Assembly (NCBI GenBank): GCA_050186055.1
Contig: JBFWYV010000131.1
Coordinates: 1-12,652 of the forward strand
From: CAMDPA01 sp050186055
GTDB lineage: Bacteria > Pseudomonadota > Alphaproteobacteria > Rhizobiales > Hyphomicrobiaceae
Reading direction: 5' to 3'
Length of the DNA stretch: 12,652 nt
Shown: piece after piece, positions 1-6,456 of the stretch
How the letters are laid out: every line of letters starts with the position of its first letter
Numbering within the stretch: the stretch's first letter is position 1
The notes under the pieces: model-generated
Database searches by the model: none
Told to the model about the DNA's origin: nothing
What the model saw: only the letters and a program-made list of their open reading frames with translations
Program-made: the position numbers and the translations under genes

Positions 1-176
1 CGCCTGACCGTCCCGATGCTGACGCCGAACTGGGTGGACAAGGTGAACTCGTTGGGCAGGGCGCTGTCGGCCTTCCACTCTCCCGACCGGATGCGGTTGA
101 GGACGAGGTCGCGGACCTGACTGTAGAGCGGTTTGGCAAGCGCAGCCCGTTGCTGGTGCATTGTCCGGGTTTTCAT
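1..176 (-). CDS. GntR-family transcriptional regulator, N-terminal part (cut by window edge)
   Basis: The first 58 codons of a minus-strand gene that runs off the left edge. The translation contains LYSQVRDLVLNRIRSG near residues 17-32, then ALPNEFTLSTQFGVSIGTVR at 39-58. This is the winged helix-turn-helix pattern of GntR regulators, where family members usually read LPSE-RELA-x-x-x-GVSRGTVR. The effector-binding C-terminal domain, which would assign it to HutC, FadR or another subfamily, lies outside the window, so the ligand is unknown. The ATG at 176 is preceded by GGGAGA six bases upstream; a second ATG at codon 6 is possible. By family it is a cytoplasmic DNA-binding repressor or activator that often controls its own or a neighbouring operon. 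Its targets are probably to the left, since ssb to the right is an unrelated housekeeping gene. Confidence 0.85.
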   Translation of the reverse strand, partial: MKTRTMHQQRAALAKPLYSQVRDLVLNRIRSGEWKADSALPNEFTLSTQFGVSIGTVR

Positions 177-204
177 GCTGAATCTCCCGCAATCTATGAT
201 TGTA

Positions 205-255
205 GGATTTAGCATGCTCAATCAGTTATGCTACTTTTAATTGAGTATATGCTCG
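205..255 (-). promoter_or_regulatory. AT-rich inverted-repeat region upstream of the GntR gene, possible promoter/operator
   Basis: This short AT-rich stretch stands out in GC-rich DNA, just upstream of the GntR start. It contains TAGCAT (210-215) facing ATGCTA (228-233), CTCAAT (217-222) facing ATTGAG (240-245), the 8-bp palindrome AGCATGCT (211-218), and ATGCT three times (214, 228, 249). GntR proteins commonly bind such dyads in their own promoters, so autoregulation is a reasonable inference. I could not place a convincing -35/-10 pair. Confidence 0.4.
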
Positions 256-300
256 CGAAGGTTGTGGATGCGGAGGCTTGGCGTGTCTTTCAACGGCAAC

Positions 301-321
301 GGCGGACCTTGGAGGTCCGCC
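301..321 (-). terminator. Hairpin downstream of ssb, probable terminator
   Basis: A perfect 9-bp stem, GGCGGACCT (301-309) with AGGTCCGCC (313-321), closes a 3-base loop. It begins about 30 bp past the ssb stop. No strong U-tract follows on the minus strand (GTTGCCGTTG), so it may be a weak or Rho-assisted terminator. The position and stem quality make termination of ssb the simplest reading. Confidence 0.6.
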
Positions 322-350
322 GCCCGGAAAATCCTGGCTGTCGGTTGGGG

Positions 351-884
351 TCAGAACGGGATCTCATCGTCCAGGGGCTTGTCGAAGCCCTTGCTGCCGC
401 CACCACTATTATTGCCCGACCGTGCGGGCGCCTGCCGGCGATCCCCACCATATCCGCCACCGCCACCGAAATCGCCGGGGCCGTCGCCGTAGTCGGACTG
501 GCTGTCCTCGCCCATGCCACCCCCCATGCCGCCGCGGCCGTCGAGCATGGTCAGCACACTGTTGAAACCCTGAAGCACGACCTCGGTGGAGTAACGGTCC
601 TGGCCTTGCTGGTCCTGCCACTTGCGGGTCTGGAGCTGGCCTTCGATGTAGACCTTCGATCCCTTCTTGAGGTACTGCTCGACAACCTTGCACAACGGCT
701 CGCTGAAGATGACGACGCGATGCCATTCCGTGCGCTCCTTGCGCTCGCCGGATGTGCGATCACGCCAGGTTTCGGACGTCGCGATATTCAGGTTTGCAAT
801 CGGACGGCCGTCCTGGGTGCGACGAATCTCAGGGTCTCGGCCGAGATTGCCGACCAGAATGACTTTGTTGACGGATCCGGCCAT
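351..884 (-). CDS. ssb: Single-stranded DNA-binding protein SSB
   Basis: A 177-residue bacterial SSB that coats single-stranded DNA in replication, repair and recombination and recruits partners through its C-terminal tip. The OB-fold domain covers about residues 1-113 (GSVNKVILVGNLGRDPE near the start, then TEWHRVVIF and KGSKVYIEGQLQTRKWQ). Aromatic residues W40, W64 and W89 sit where family members stack on DNA bases. A Gly/Gln/Asp-rich flexible linker follows at about 114-168. The protein ends in DDEIPF, a close match to the canonical DDDIPF interaction tip. The ATG at 884 was chosen because AAGGAG lies eight bases upstream and the homologous region begins there. An ATG at 914 would put that Shine-Dalgarno sequence inside the gene. 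Alphaproteobacterial ssb is often divergent from uvrA, but no uvrA is present here. Confidence 0.97.
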   Translation of the reverse strand: MAGSVNKVILVGNLGRDPEIRRTQDGRPIANLNIATSETWRDRTSGERKERTEWHRVVIFSEPLCKVVEQYLKKGSKVYIEGQLQTRKWQDQQGQDRYSTEVVLQGFNSVLTMLDGRGGMGGGMGEDSQSDYGDGPGDFGGGGGYGGDRRQAPARSGNNSGGGSKGFDKPLDDEIPF

Positions 885-892
885 GTGGAATG

Positions 893-898
893 CTCCTT
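893..898 (-). promoter_or_regulatory. Ribosome binding site fixing the ssb start
   Basis: AAGGAG on the minus strand, eight bases before the ATG at 884. It favours this start over the in-frame ATG at 914. Confidence 0.8.
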
Positions 899-1068
899 GG
901 TCGATGAAGATCATGTCCGCCGGCCGCGTCCTTGCAAAGATGGACCGACGGCCGTTGTCAGTGTGAACTCGCGCCTATGATTCGCGTTGCATCAGCCTAT
1001 CCTGATCGCGCCCGAGGTCACCTTTGCTGAATTGGCGTTGTCCACGGGTTTCCCTAAAGCGCGAATAT

Positions 1069-1094
1069 GTTCATTCAATGTTCCGATATAGTTC
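1069..1094 (-). promoter_or_regulatory. LexA (SOS) box with three tandem half-sites
   Basis: On the plus strand, GTTC occurs at 1069-1072, 1080-1083 and 1091-1094, separated each time by exactly seven bases (ATTCAAT, then CGATATA). GTTC-N7-GTTC (GAAC-N7-GAAC on the other strand) is the LexA operator described for Alphaproteobacteria, so this reads as two overlapping boxes sharing the middle half-site. It lies 185 bp upstream of the ssb start. ssb and its usual neighbour uvrA are known SOS genes in this class, which makes ssb the likely target. No convincing -35/-10 could be assigned, so the promoter it controls is inferred. Confidence 0.65.
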
Positions 1095-1354
1095 CACATG
1101 GGCGCCGGTGCAAGTCCGAATGGTTTGCGGCAATCGCCGACGGAGACCCGTCGCTTCCGGCGTTGTGCGCATGATGTGGCGCATGAACGTCAACTTGTGC
1201 CATTTGCACAACCTGAGGTGCAAGATAACCGGCCCATCTTGCTAATCGGCCTCAATCTCAGCCAAGTTGCCCTGGTATGCGGATCGGCGTTGGGATGACA
1301 CTCGCCGCCTTTGTGCGCAGGCGGAACCATCCCGCTCACTCCTGACGGAATTCC

Positions 1355-3385
1355 ATGCCCCAGGATGCAGACCTGAGTCAGCAGCCGACGCGAGCGCGAA
1401 CGCGCCTTGCCATCGATTTCGATCAGGATCGGTCGGCGGCGTTTCGCCGTGCGCGCCGTCACACGCGCCTGGTCAGCGTCCTGCGCATCGCGCTGCCCGT
1501 CATCGCGGTCGGGCTGTTCAGCACCTACGGCTTGTTCCTGCGGAGCTCGTTCAGGCTGAGCCTGTCGGAGGGGCAGCAACTGAGCATCGGACACGTCTCG
1601 ATCTCGACCGAGGCTCTGGTCGCTCACGATCCGCGCTATGAGGGATTCGACAAGAAGGGGGGCCGGTTCGTGGTCCACTCGAAGACGGCCCGGCAGACGA
1701 TCGGACAGAAAGGGCCGGTCCAACTGCAGTCGATCGACGGGACGCTGACCGACGCCAACGACATGGTCACGGTATTGAAGGCGCCGACTGGGACATTCGA
1801 TACCGAGACGAACGTGCTGGAGTTGTTCGAGAAGATCGAGGTCGCCTCGCAGAACGGAATGCGGGCCGACCTGACCCGGGCCACGGTGCATACGAAGGAC
1901 GGCATCATCACCTCCGACCGGCCCGTGCTGATCACGATGCCGAGCGGCACGGTGCGCGGCCGTGCTCTGCGGATCGAACAGAAGGAGCGGCGGGCAACGC
2001 TATCAGGCGGGGTCACCGCTCACCTGAAGCGTCAGGAGGATGGCGCGGCGGGCAAAAGACCATCATCGGGCACAGCGCCGACAATGATGCGCAGCGATCA
2101 GCCGGTCGATATCACGTCGGCCAGCCTGGTGATCGACGATGTCGCGAAGACAGCGACGTTCACCGGGAACGTGGTGGCGACGCAGGACGGCGCGACGCTG
2201 CAGACCGAGGTTCTGGCTGTCGCCTACGAAGGGGATGCTCCGGCCCAAGCGGCCGGGTCGCTGGCGAAGAGCGGCGCGGATACGGCGCTGTCCGGCGGTC
2301 GGGTCAAGCGCCTGATCGCGAAGACGCCGCTGGTGATGACGCGCGGTGCGGACCGCGTCACGGGCGCTTCGGGCGAATTCGACACGGTGACGGAAAAAGC
2401 CGTTCTGCATGGGCCGGTCGAGTTGACGTCAGGTCCAGACCGCCGGGCGACGGGCGACCGGGCCGATATGGACAACAAGAACGATATCATGCTGCTGACC
2501 GGTGACGTTGTCGTCGTGCAGGAGCGCAACGTGCTCAAGGGCACGCAGCTGCTCGTCCAGCGAAAAACCGGCAAAATGTCGATGACCGCTCATGCCGTGC
2601 CGGGGCAGCCACAGAACGTGCATTCGCGGCGCATTTCGGCACGGCTTTATCAGGCTGACGCGAAGGCGGGCGCCAAGGCGGCAAAGCGCAAGGGATGGGC
2701 TGCCGCCGATCCGAAGAACGGCAATCCGATGGTACAGACGTTCAACGCCGACCCGGATCTGCCGATCGATATCGAAGCTGACCGTCTCGATGTGGATGAT
2801 CGCGCCAAGACCGCGATATTCCGCGGGAACGTGGTGGCGAAGCAGGGCGACTATACGATGCGGACCGAGGAGCTCGTCGCCGTCTACTCCGGCGATACAG
2901 GCATGATGGCCGGCGCGGATGGGGCTGCGGTGAAGCCGAACCCGGCAAAAGGCGACAAGGCCGGCGCGCAGATCGAGAAGGTGCGGTCGCCGGGCCGGGT
3001 GTCGGTGGCGACCAAGGATGGCCGGAGCGCGCGGGGAAGCTCGGCCGAATTTGATCTCTCCGCGAATACGATCGTGCTCAGCGGCGACGTGATGCTGACG
3101 CAAAACAAGTCGGCGGCACGAGGATCGCGTGCGCTGATCGATCTGAAGTCCGGGACAATGCAGATCCTGGAGAATGCGCTGGCTCGTGCAACAAGCGGAA
3201 GTACGATATCAAAGAAGCGGGTTGAGGCCTTGCTGTACCCGCACCAGTTGCAACAATCGGTCGCCGATAAGCAGAAGGCGTCTGAGGCCAAAGCGAAGGG
3301 CGGAAAATCACCAGCCGCGGGTTCGGCAGCAAAGGATGCGGGCGGCTGGGTGGCGAAGGTCCCATCGGGCTCTCCAGGGCAATAA
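1355..3385 (+). CDS. LptC-LptA fusion: inner-membrane anchored LPS transport protein with two OstA modules
   Basis: A 676-residue protein that appears to merge LptC, the inner-membrane partner of the LptB2FG exporter, with LptA, the periplasmic bridge that carries lipopolysaccharide to the outer membrane. Residues 1-40 are basic and cytoplasmic (FRRARRHTRLV). One membrane segment spans about 41-62. An LptC-like domain covers about 63-225, and FRRARRHTRLVSVLRIALP resembles the N-terminus of LptC in related alphaproteobacteria. OstA/LptA beta-jellyroll modules follow at about 248-408 and 468-604. They share motifs: QPVDITSASLVIDD and LPIDIEADRLDVDD, FTGNVVATQ and FRGNVVAKQ. The Ala/Lys-rich tail (635-676) is probably disordered. 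LptC and LptA are usually separate proteins of about 200 residues each. No internal stop or restart is evident, so this is a true fusion or an assembly-level join. The ATG at 1355 has a weak ACGGAA about seven bases upstream. lptB follows after 20 bp. Confidence 0.88.
   Translation: MPQDADLSQQPTRARTRLAIDFDQDRSAAFRRARRHTRLVSVLRIALPVIAVGLFSTYGLFLRSSFRLSLSEGQQLSIGHVSISTEALVAHDPRYEGFDKKGGRFVVHSKTARQTIGQKGPVQLQSIDGTLTDANDMVTVLKAPTGTFDTETNVLELFEKIEVASQNGMRADLTRATVHTKDGIITSDRPVLITMPSGTVRGRALRIEQKERRATLSGGVTAHLKRQEDGAAGKRPSSGTAPTMMRSDQPVDITSASLVIDDVAKTATFTGNVVATQDGATLQTEVLAVAYEGDAPAQAAGSLAKSGADTALSGGRVKRLIAKTPLVMTRGADRVTGASGEFDTVTEKAVLHGPVELTSGPDRRATGDRADMDNKNDIMLLTGDVVVVQERNVLKGTQLLVQRKTGKMSMTAHAVPGQPQNVHSRRISARLYQADAKAGAKAAKRKGWAAADPKNGNPMVQTFNADPDLPIDIEADRLDVDDRAKTAIFRGNVVAKQGDYTMRTEELVAVYSGDTGMMAGADGAAVKPNPAKGDKAGAQIEKVRSPGRVSVATKDGRSARGSSAEFDLSANTIVLSGDVMLTQNKSAARGSRALIDLKSGTMQILENALARATSGSTISKKRVEALLYPHQLQQSVADKQKASEAKAKGGKSPAAGSAAKDAGGWVAKVPSGSPGQ
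2096..2578 (+). repeat. OstA/LptA module A within the fusion gene
   Basis: Codons 248-408 of the fusion. It shares with module B the in-frame DNA block CGGGAACGTGGTGGCGA starting at 2164, which recurs at 2824, exactly 660 bp (220 codons) later. Module A has one extra OstA half-unit, around residues 359-383, relative to module B. This points to an internal duplication followed by divergence. Confidence 0.7.
2756..3166 (+). repeat. OstA/LptA module B within the fusion gene
   Basis: Codons 468-604 of the fusion. Its opening strands align with module A (IDIEADRLDVDDRAKTAIF against VDITSASLVIDDVAKTATF). A Lys/Ala-rich linker at about 436-465 separates it from module A. In a bridge protein, extra modules would lengthen the periplasmic filament. 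Confidence 0.7.
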
Positions 3386-3405
3386 TCGATCGACGGACAT
3401 GATCA

Positions 3406-4302
3406 GTGAGAATTCTCGGCATCAAATTGCGTGACCGCCGAAGCGATCCGGACGATGACTGGGACGATCCGGGCTACGACTATGACAACGGTCATGGCGA
3501 AGCGGTGGCTGCTGTTGCGGCGCCGCGGTCCATGCCGCCGCAATCTGCCAAGGGCGGCTCAATGTCCGGGCCGGTTGCCGCCGAAGGCTGGCTCAGCGCG
3601 TACGACATCAAGAAGACCTACGGCAAGCGGATGGTGGTCAAGGGCGTGAGCCTGGCGGTCGGACGCGGAGAGTCGGTTGGTCTGCTGGGGCCCAACGGCG
3701 CCGGCAAGACCACGGTGTTCTATATGATCACGGGGCTGGTGCCGGCGGATTCCGGCGACATCTTCATCGACGGGAACCGGGTCACCCGCCTGCCGATGTA
3801 CCGGCGCGCCAGGCTCGGCATCGGCTATCTGCCTCAGGAAGCTTCGATTTTCCGGGGGCTTACGGTCGAGCAGAACATCATGGCCGTGCTCGAGCAGGTG
3901 GAGCCCAATCGTCGCAGACGCAAGGAAAAGCTCGATTCCCTGCTGGAGGAATTCTCGATCACCAGGCTCAGGAAATCGCCGTCGATCGCCCTGTCGGGCG
4001 GCGAGCGGCGACGGTGCGAAATCGCCCGGGCGCTGGCAACAGGCCCCTCGTTCATGTTGCTCGACGAACCCTTTGCCGGAATCGACCCGATCGCGGTCGG
4101 CGATATTCAGCAACTCGTCCGGCACTTGACCCAGCGGGGCATCGGAGTACTCATCACCGACCACAATGTGCGGGAAACGCTGAGCCTGATCCACAGGGCG
4201 TATATCATCTATGATGGTCAGGTTCTGACACAAGGTAATCCTGAGGAAATCATAGCCAACGAAGACGTTCGTCGGGTCTACCTGGGGGATATGTTTGGTT
4301 AA
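3406..4302 (+). CDS. lptB: LPS export ABC transporter ATP-binding protein LptB
   Basis: The cytoplasmic ATPase that drives lipopolysaccharide extraction by the LptB2FG complex. ABC signatures are complete (numbering from the GTG at 3406): Walker A GPNGAGKT at 95-102, Q-loop Q144 in YLPQEASIFRGL, signature LSGGE at 196-200, Walker B MLLDEP at 217-222, and switch histidine H253 in ITDHNVRETL. The core begins near residue 62. It is preceded by about 60 residues rich in Asp and Tyr (DDDWDDPGYDYD), an extension also seen in LptB of Bradyrhizobium relatives. The start is uncertain: GTG at 3406 keeps the whole extension, while internal ATGs at codons 43 and 53 would still give a full ABC domain. It lies 20 bp after the LptC-LptA fusion and 53 bp before rpoN, the usual alphaproteobacterial order. 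LptF and LptG are not in the window. Confidence 0.96.
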   Translation: MRILGIKLRDRRSDPDDDWDDPGYDYDNGHGEAVAAVAAPRSMPPQSAKGGSMSGPVAAEGWLSAYDIKKTYGKRMVVKGVSLAVGRGESVGLLGPNGAGKTTVFYMITGLVPADSGDIFIDGNRVTRLPMYRRARLGIGYLPQEASIFRGLTVEQNIMAVLEQVEPNRRRRKEKLDSLLEEFSITRLRKSPSIALSGGERRRCEIARALATGPSFMLLDEPFAGIDPIAVGDIQQLVRHLTQRGIGVLITDHNVRETLSLIHRAYIIYDGQVLTQGNPEEIIANEDVRRVYLGDMFG

Positions 4303-4355
4303 GCAGCCATGCGTAATCCTGGTCACCTTTGATGGTTTGATGGGTTCGCAGCGAT

Positions 4356-5894
4356 ATGGCGCTTTCGCCGAAATTGGAGCTCCGGCAGGGCCAGCAGCTG
4401 GTGATGACACCGCAGCTGCAGCAGGCGATCCGGCTTTTGCAGTTCTCCAATATCGAACTCGCCGCCTTCGTGGATGCGGAGCTGGAGCGTAACCCGCTGC
4501 TGGAGCGGGACGAGCGTCCTGAGGCAGGCGAGCCGGTCAACCCGGCCGAAGCCTTGGGACCGGACGAGCGGGCATCCCGCGAAAGCGAGGGGAAAAAAGC
4601 CGAAGAGTGGCTGGATCTGTCGGCGCCGGCGACCGATGCGCCCGCCGCATTGGATACCGATCCGGAGAATGTCTATCCTGACACCACGCCGATGGAGATC
4701 GATCCGCAACTCGGCGCCGGAGGCTGGACCAGCCTGAGAATGAGCGGCGGGGGCGATGGCGAGGCCGATCTGGAAGCCTACGTCTCCAGCGAGCCGTCGC
4801 TCAAGGATCACCTCTCCCAGCAATTGCTGGTGACGGTGAAGGACCCTGTCGAGCGGCTGATCGGGCAGCATCTGATCGATATGGTCGACGAGGCCGGGTA
4901 TCTGTCGGTGGATCTGGATGAACTCGCCCAGAAGCTTGGATGCCCGGCCGAGCTGATCGAGAGGGTCCTCGGTGTTCTGCAGACGTTCGATCCGACCGGC
5001 GTGTGTGCGCGCAGCCTCGCAGAATGCCTCGCGCTCCAGCTCAAGGATCAGAACCGGTACGACCCCCAGATCGCGTTGCTGCTCGAGAACCTGCAGTTGC
5101 TGGCCGAGCACAACCTGCCGCGGTTGAGGCGGGAGGTCGGCGTCGAGATGGACGAGCTTGCGGACATGATCCGCGAGATCAAGCAGCTCTCGCCGAAGCC
5201 GGGCCTGCGATTCGGATCGGTGCAACTGCAGCCGGTTGTGCCGGATGTTCTGGTTCGTCCGGCATCGGACGGCGGGTGGATCGTCGAGCTCAATTCCGAC
5301 ACGCTGCCGCGGGTGCTGGTCAACAGATCCTATTACGCGCGGGTCAACAAGCGGGCGCGCGATGCGAGGGAGAAGGACTTCATCGCCGATTGCCTGAACA
5401 CGGCCAACTGGCTGGCCAAGAGCCTGGACCAGCGGGCCCGTACGATCCTTCGGGTGGCCGAGGAGATCGTGCGCCAGCAGGATGCGTTTCTTTCGCTCGG
5501 CGTACGGCACCTGCGGCCGATCAACCTGAAGACCGTCGCCGATGCGATCAAGATGCACGAGTCTACCGTTTCCCGAGTGACGTCGAACAAATACATGGCG
5601 ACGCCGCGCGGCGTGTTCGAGCTCAAGTACTTCTTCACTTCGGCCATAGCGGCGTCCGGGGAAGGCGAGGCGTTGTCGTCGGAGGCGGTCCGCCACCGGA
5701 TTCGCGAACTGATCGATGCAGAGCCGCCCGAAGATGTCCTGTCGGACGATTCGCTAGTGGATCGTCTGCGCGCCGACGGCATCGATATCGCGCGCCGGAC
5801 CGTCGCCAAGTATCGGGAATCGATGAGAATCCCGTCGTCCCTGCAGCGCCGGCGAGAAAAGAAGCTCAAATACAAGATGGCGAGTCTCGGTTAG
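4356..5894 (+). CDS. rpoN: RNA polymerase sigma-54 factor RpoN
   Basis: A 512-residue sigma-54 that directs RNA polymerase to -24/-12 promoters and needs AAA+ enhancer-binding activators. All family regions are visible. The Gln/Leu-rich activator-responsive region I is at 1-50 (LRQGQQLVMTPQLQQAIRLLQ, then LERNPLLE). An acidic linker, region II, covers about 51-130. The core-binding region follows, with SPKPGLRF. A helix-turn-helix starts near residue 393 (TVADAIKMHESTVSRVTSNKY) and runs on into TPRGVFELKYFF. The RpoN box ARRTVAKYRE is at 479-488. The ATG at 4356 opens the canonical N-terminus, although its Shine-Dalgarno is weak. Location between lptB and hpf/ptsN is typical and links it to nitrogen-PTS control. 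The unusual feature is the long repeat-bearing gap that follows it. Confidence 0.97.
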   Translation: MALSPKLELRQGQQLVMTPQLQQAIRLLQFSNIELAAFVDAELERNPLLERDERPEAGEPVNPAEALGPDERASRESEGKKAEEWLDLSAPATDAPAALDTDPENVYPDTTPMEIDPQLGAGGWTSLRMSGGGDGEADLEAYVSSEPSLKDHLSQQLLVTVKDPVERLIGQHLIDMVDEAGYLSVDLDELAQKLGCPAELIERVLGVLQTFDPTGVCARSLAECLALQLKDQNRYDPQIALLLENLQLLAEHNLPRLRREVGVEMDELADMIREIKQLSPKPGLRFGSVQLQPVVPDVLVRPASDGGWIVELNSDTLPRVLVNRSYYARVNKRARDAREKDFIADCLNTANWLAKSLDQRARTILRVAEEIVRQQDAFLSLGVRHLRPINLKTVADAIKMHESTVSRVTSNKYMATPRGVFELKYFFTSAIAASGEGEALSSEAVRHRIRELIDAEPPEDVLSDDSLVDRLRADGIDIARRTVAKYRESMRIPSSLQRRREKKLKYKMASLG

Positions 5895-5911
5895 CGCCCG
5901 TTGGTTGGACC

Positions 5912-6038
5912 GTCGTGATCGCGCCGGGGTGACGTGGGAACGTCGGCCCCGGGGGACGGCGGCCATCCACGTGGCTTGCCGCAGGCACTGAGCAAGCAGA
6001 GGCTTGTCGTAGGCGGCCACCTTCGTGGCCGTGACGGT
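5912..6038 (+). repeat. Structured GC-rich repeat, copy 1
   Basis: A unit of about 127 bp that matches copy 2 without gaps at a distance of 159 bp, with 15 differences in 126 aligned bases, 14 of them transitions. Hairpins: GGGG/GACGT (5926-5935) with ACGTC/CCCC (5940-5950); CAAGC (5993-5997) with GCTTG (6002-6006); GGCCAC (6015-6020), loop CTTC, GTGGCC (6025-6030). Confidence 0.85.
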
Positions 6039-6070
6039 GCGGAGGGTGAGATTGTCGACCACGAAAGTAC

Positions 6071-6197
6071 GTCATGGCCGCGCCGGGGTGACGTGGGAAC
6101 GTCGGCCCCAGGGGACGGCGGCCATCCACGCGGCTCACCGCGAGCACCGCGCAAGCGGAGACTTGCCGTAGACGGCCACCTTCGTGGCCGTGACGGC
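6071..6197 (+). repeat. Structured GC-rich repeat, copy 2
   Basis: Second copy of the unit. The strongest conservation, one mismatch in 50 bases, covers the first hairpin (6085-6109). The CTTC-loop hairpin (6174-6189) is extended here by an A-T pair (6172/6191), where copy 1 has a G-T wobble. The middle hairpin has a G-C outer pair (6151/6166) replacing another wobble but loses its innermost pair. The folds are therefore largely kept despite the substitutions. Confidence 0.85.
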
Positions 6198-6456
6198 AAG
6201 GCTTGCACGGGCGGCCTCGACCTACAATCTAAAATGTGGGTCTTGTTACGTGGCGTGAATTGACTCGACCGGTGCGGGGCATTAGCGTTTTCGCGTTCGT
6301 CGGATCGACGCTGCCTTCACCGGGCCAGATCAATCTCCAGGGCCCGGACCCGGATAATCGGGAGCCACTCTTGGCCGCGGTCTCAATTCATCTCAGCATA
6401 GCGCGGCATTGGACCATGATGCCGCAGTGCATGATGCTGCAACACAAGGGCGAACC

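Larger units (their letters stand above)
885..1354. other. Intergenic region between divergent ssb and lptCA, no gene seen
   Basis: About 470 bp between divergent genes. Short open frames exist, but none resembles a known protein or has a good ribosome binding site. Apart from the SOS array, it contains a small perfect hairpin, TTGTGC (1195-1200), loop CATTT, GCACAA (1206-1211), and a wider dyad, GTTGTGC near 1163 with GCACAAC ending at 1212. The promoters of ssb and of the lpt operon presumably lie here, but no strong sigma-70 elements are visible. Confidence 0.5.
5895..6456 (+). other. Long rpoN-hpf intergenic region with structured repeats
   Basis: A 562 bp gap inside a normally compact gene cluster. 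The first 300 bp hold two copies of a hairpin-rich repeat, annotated separately. The remaining 220 bp contain a dyad, CCGGGCC (6320-6326) facing GGCCCGG (6341-6347) across 14 bases, without a U-tract. The hpf promoter presumably lies here; TACAAT at 6223-6228 resembles a -10 box, but the nearest -35-like TTGCAC is only 14 bp away. Several frames stay open through the repeats, which I attribute to high GC and a period divisible by three. Confidence 0.6.

Noticed and set aside
1100..1135. GCCGGTGCAAGTCCG resembles part of a cobalamin riboswitch or a tRNA T-arm.
   Set aside because: The other conserved cobalamin elements (the B12-box and surrounding helices) are missing, no cobalamin gene follows, and no cloverleaf can be folded around it.
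1190..1220. TGGCAC on the minus strand near 1202, similar to a sigma-54 -24 element.
   Set aside because: The -12 element TTGC is not present at the required spacing.
1024..1298. Small plus-strand frames between ssb and lptCA.
   Set aside because: No ribosome binding sites, Arg/Cys/Trp-rich unrelated sequences, and mutual overlap in different frames.
4323..5696. Long minus-strand open frame opposite rpoN (457 codons).
   Set aside because: It is antisense to a clear, full-length RpoN and its Arg/His/Gln-rich composition is typical of the reverse frame of GC-rich genes.
5912..6197. The repeat pair as a CRISPR array or inverted-repeat mobile element.
   Set aside because: Only two long copies with a 32-bp gap, no short regular repeats, and no cas genes, transposase or terminal inverted repeats.
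6203..6228. TTGCAC and TACAAT as a sigma-70 promoter for hpf.
   Set aside because: The spacer is only 14 bp, too short for a normal promoter; kept only as a remark.
5866..6263. Several overlapping open frames on both strands across the tandem repeat, encoding Pro/Arg/Gly-rich peptides with a 53-residue period.
   Set aside because: The period of 159 bp is divisible by three, so any frame repeats. The frames lack good ribosome binding sites, and the substitutions fit a preserved fold better than a preserved protein.
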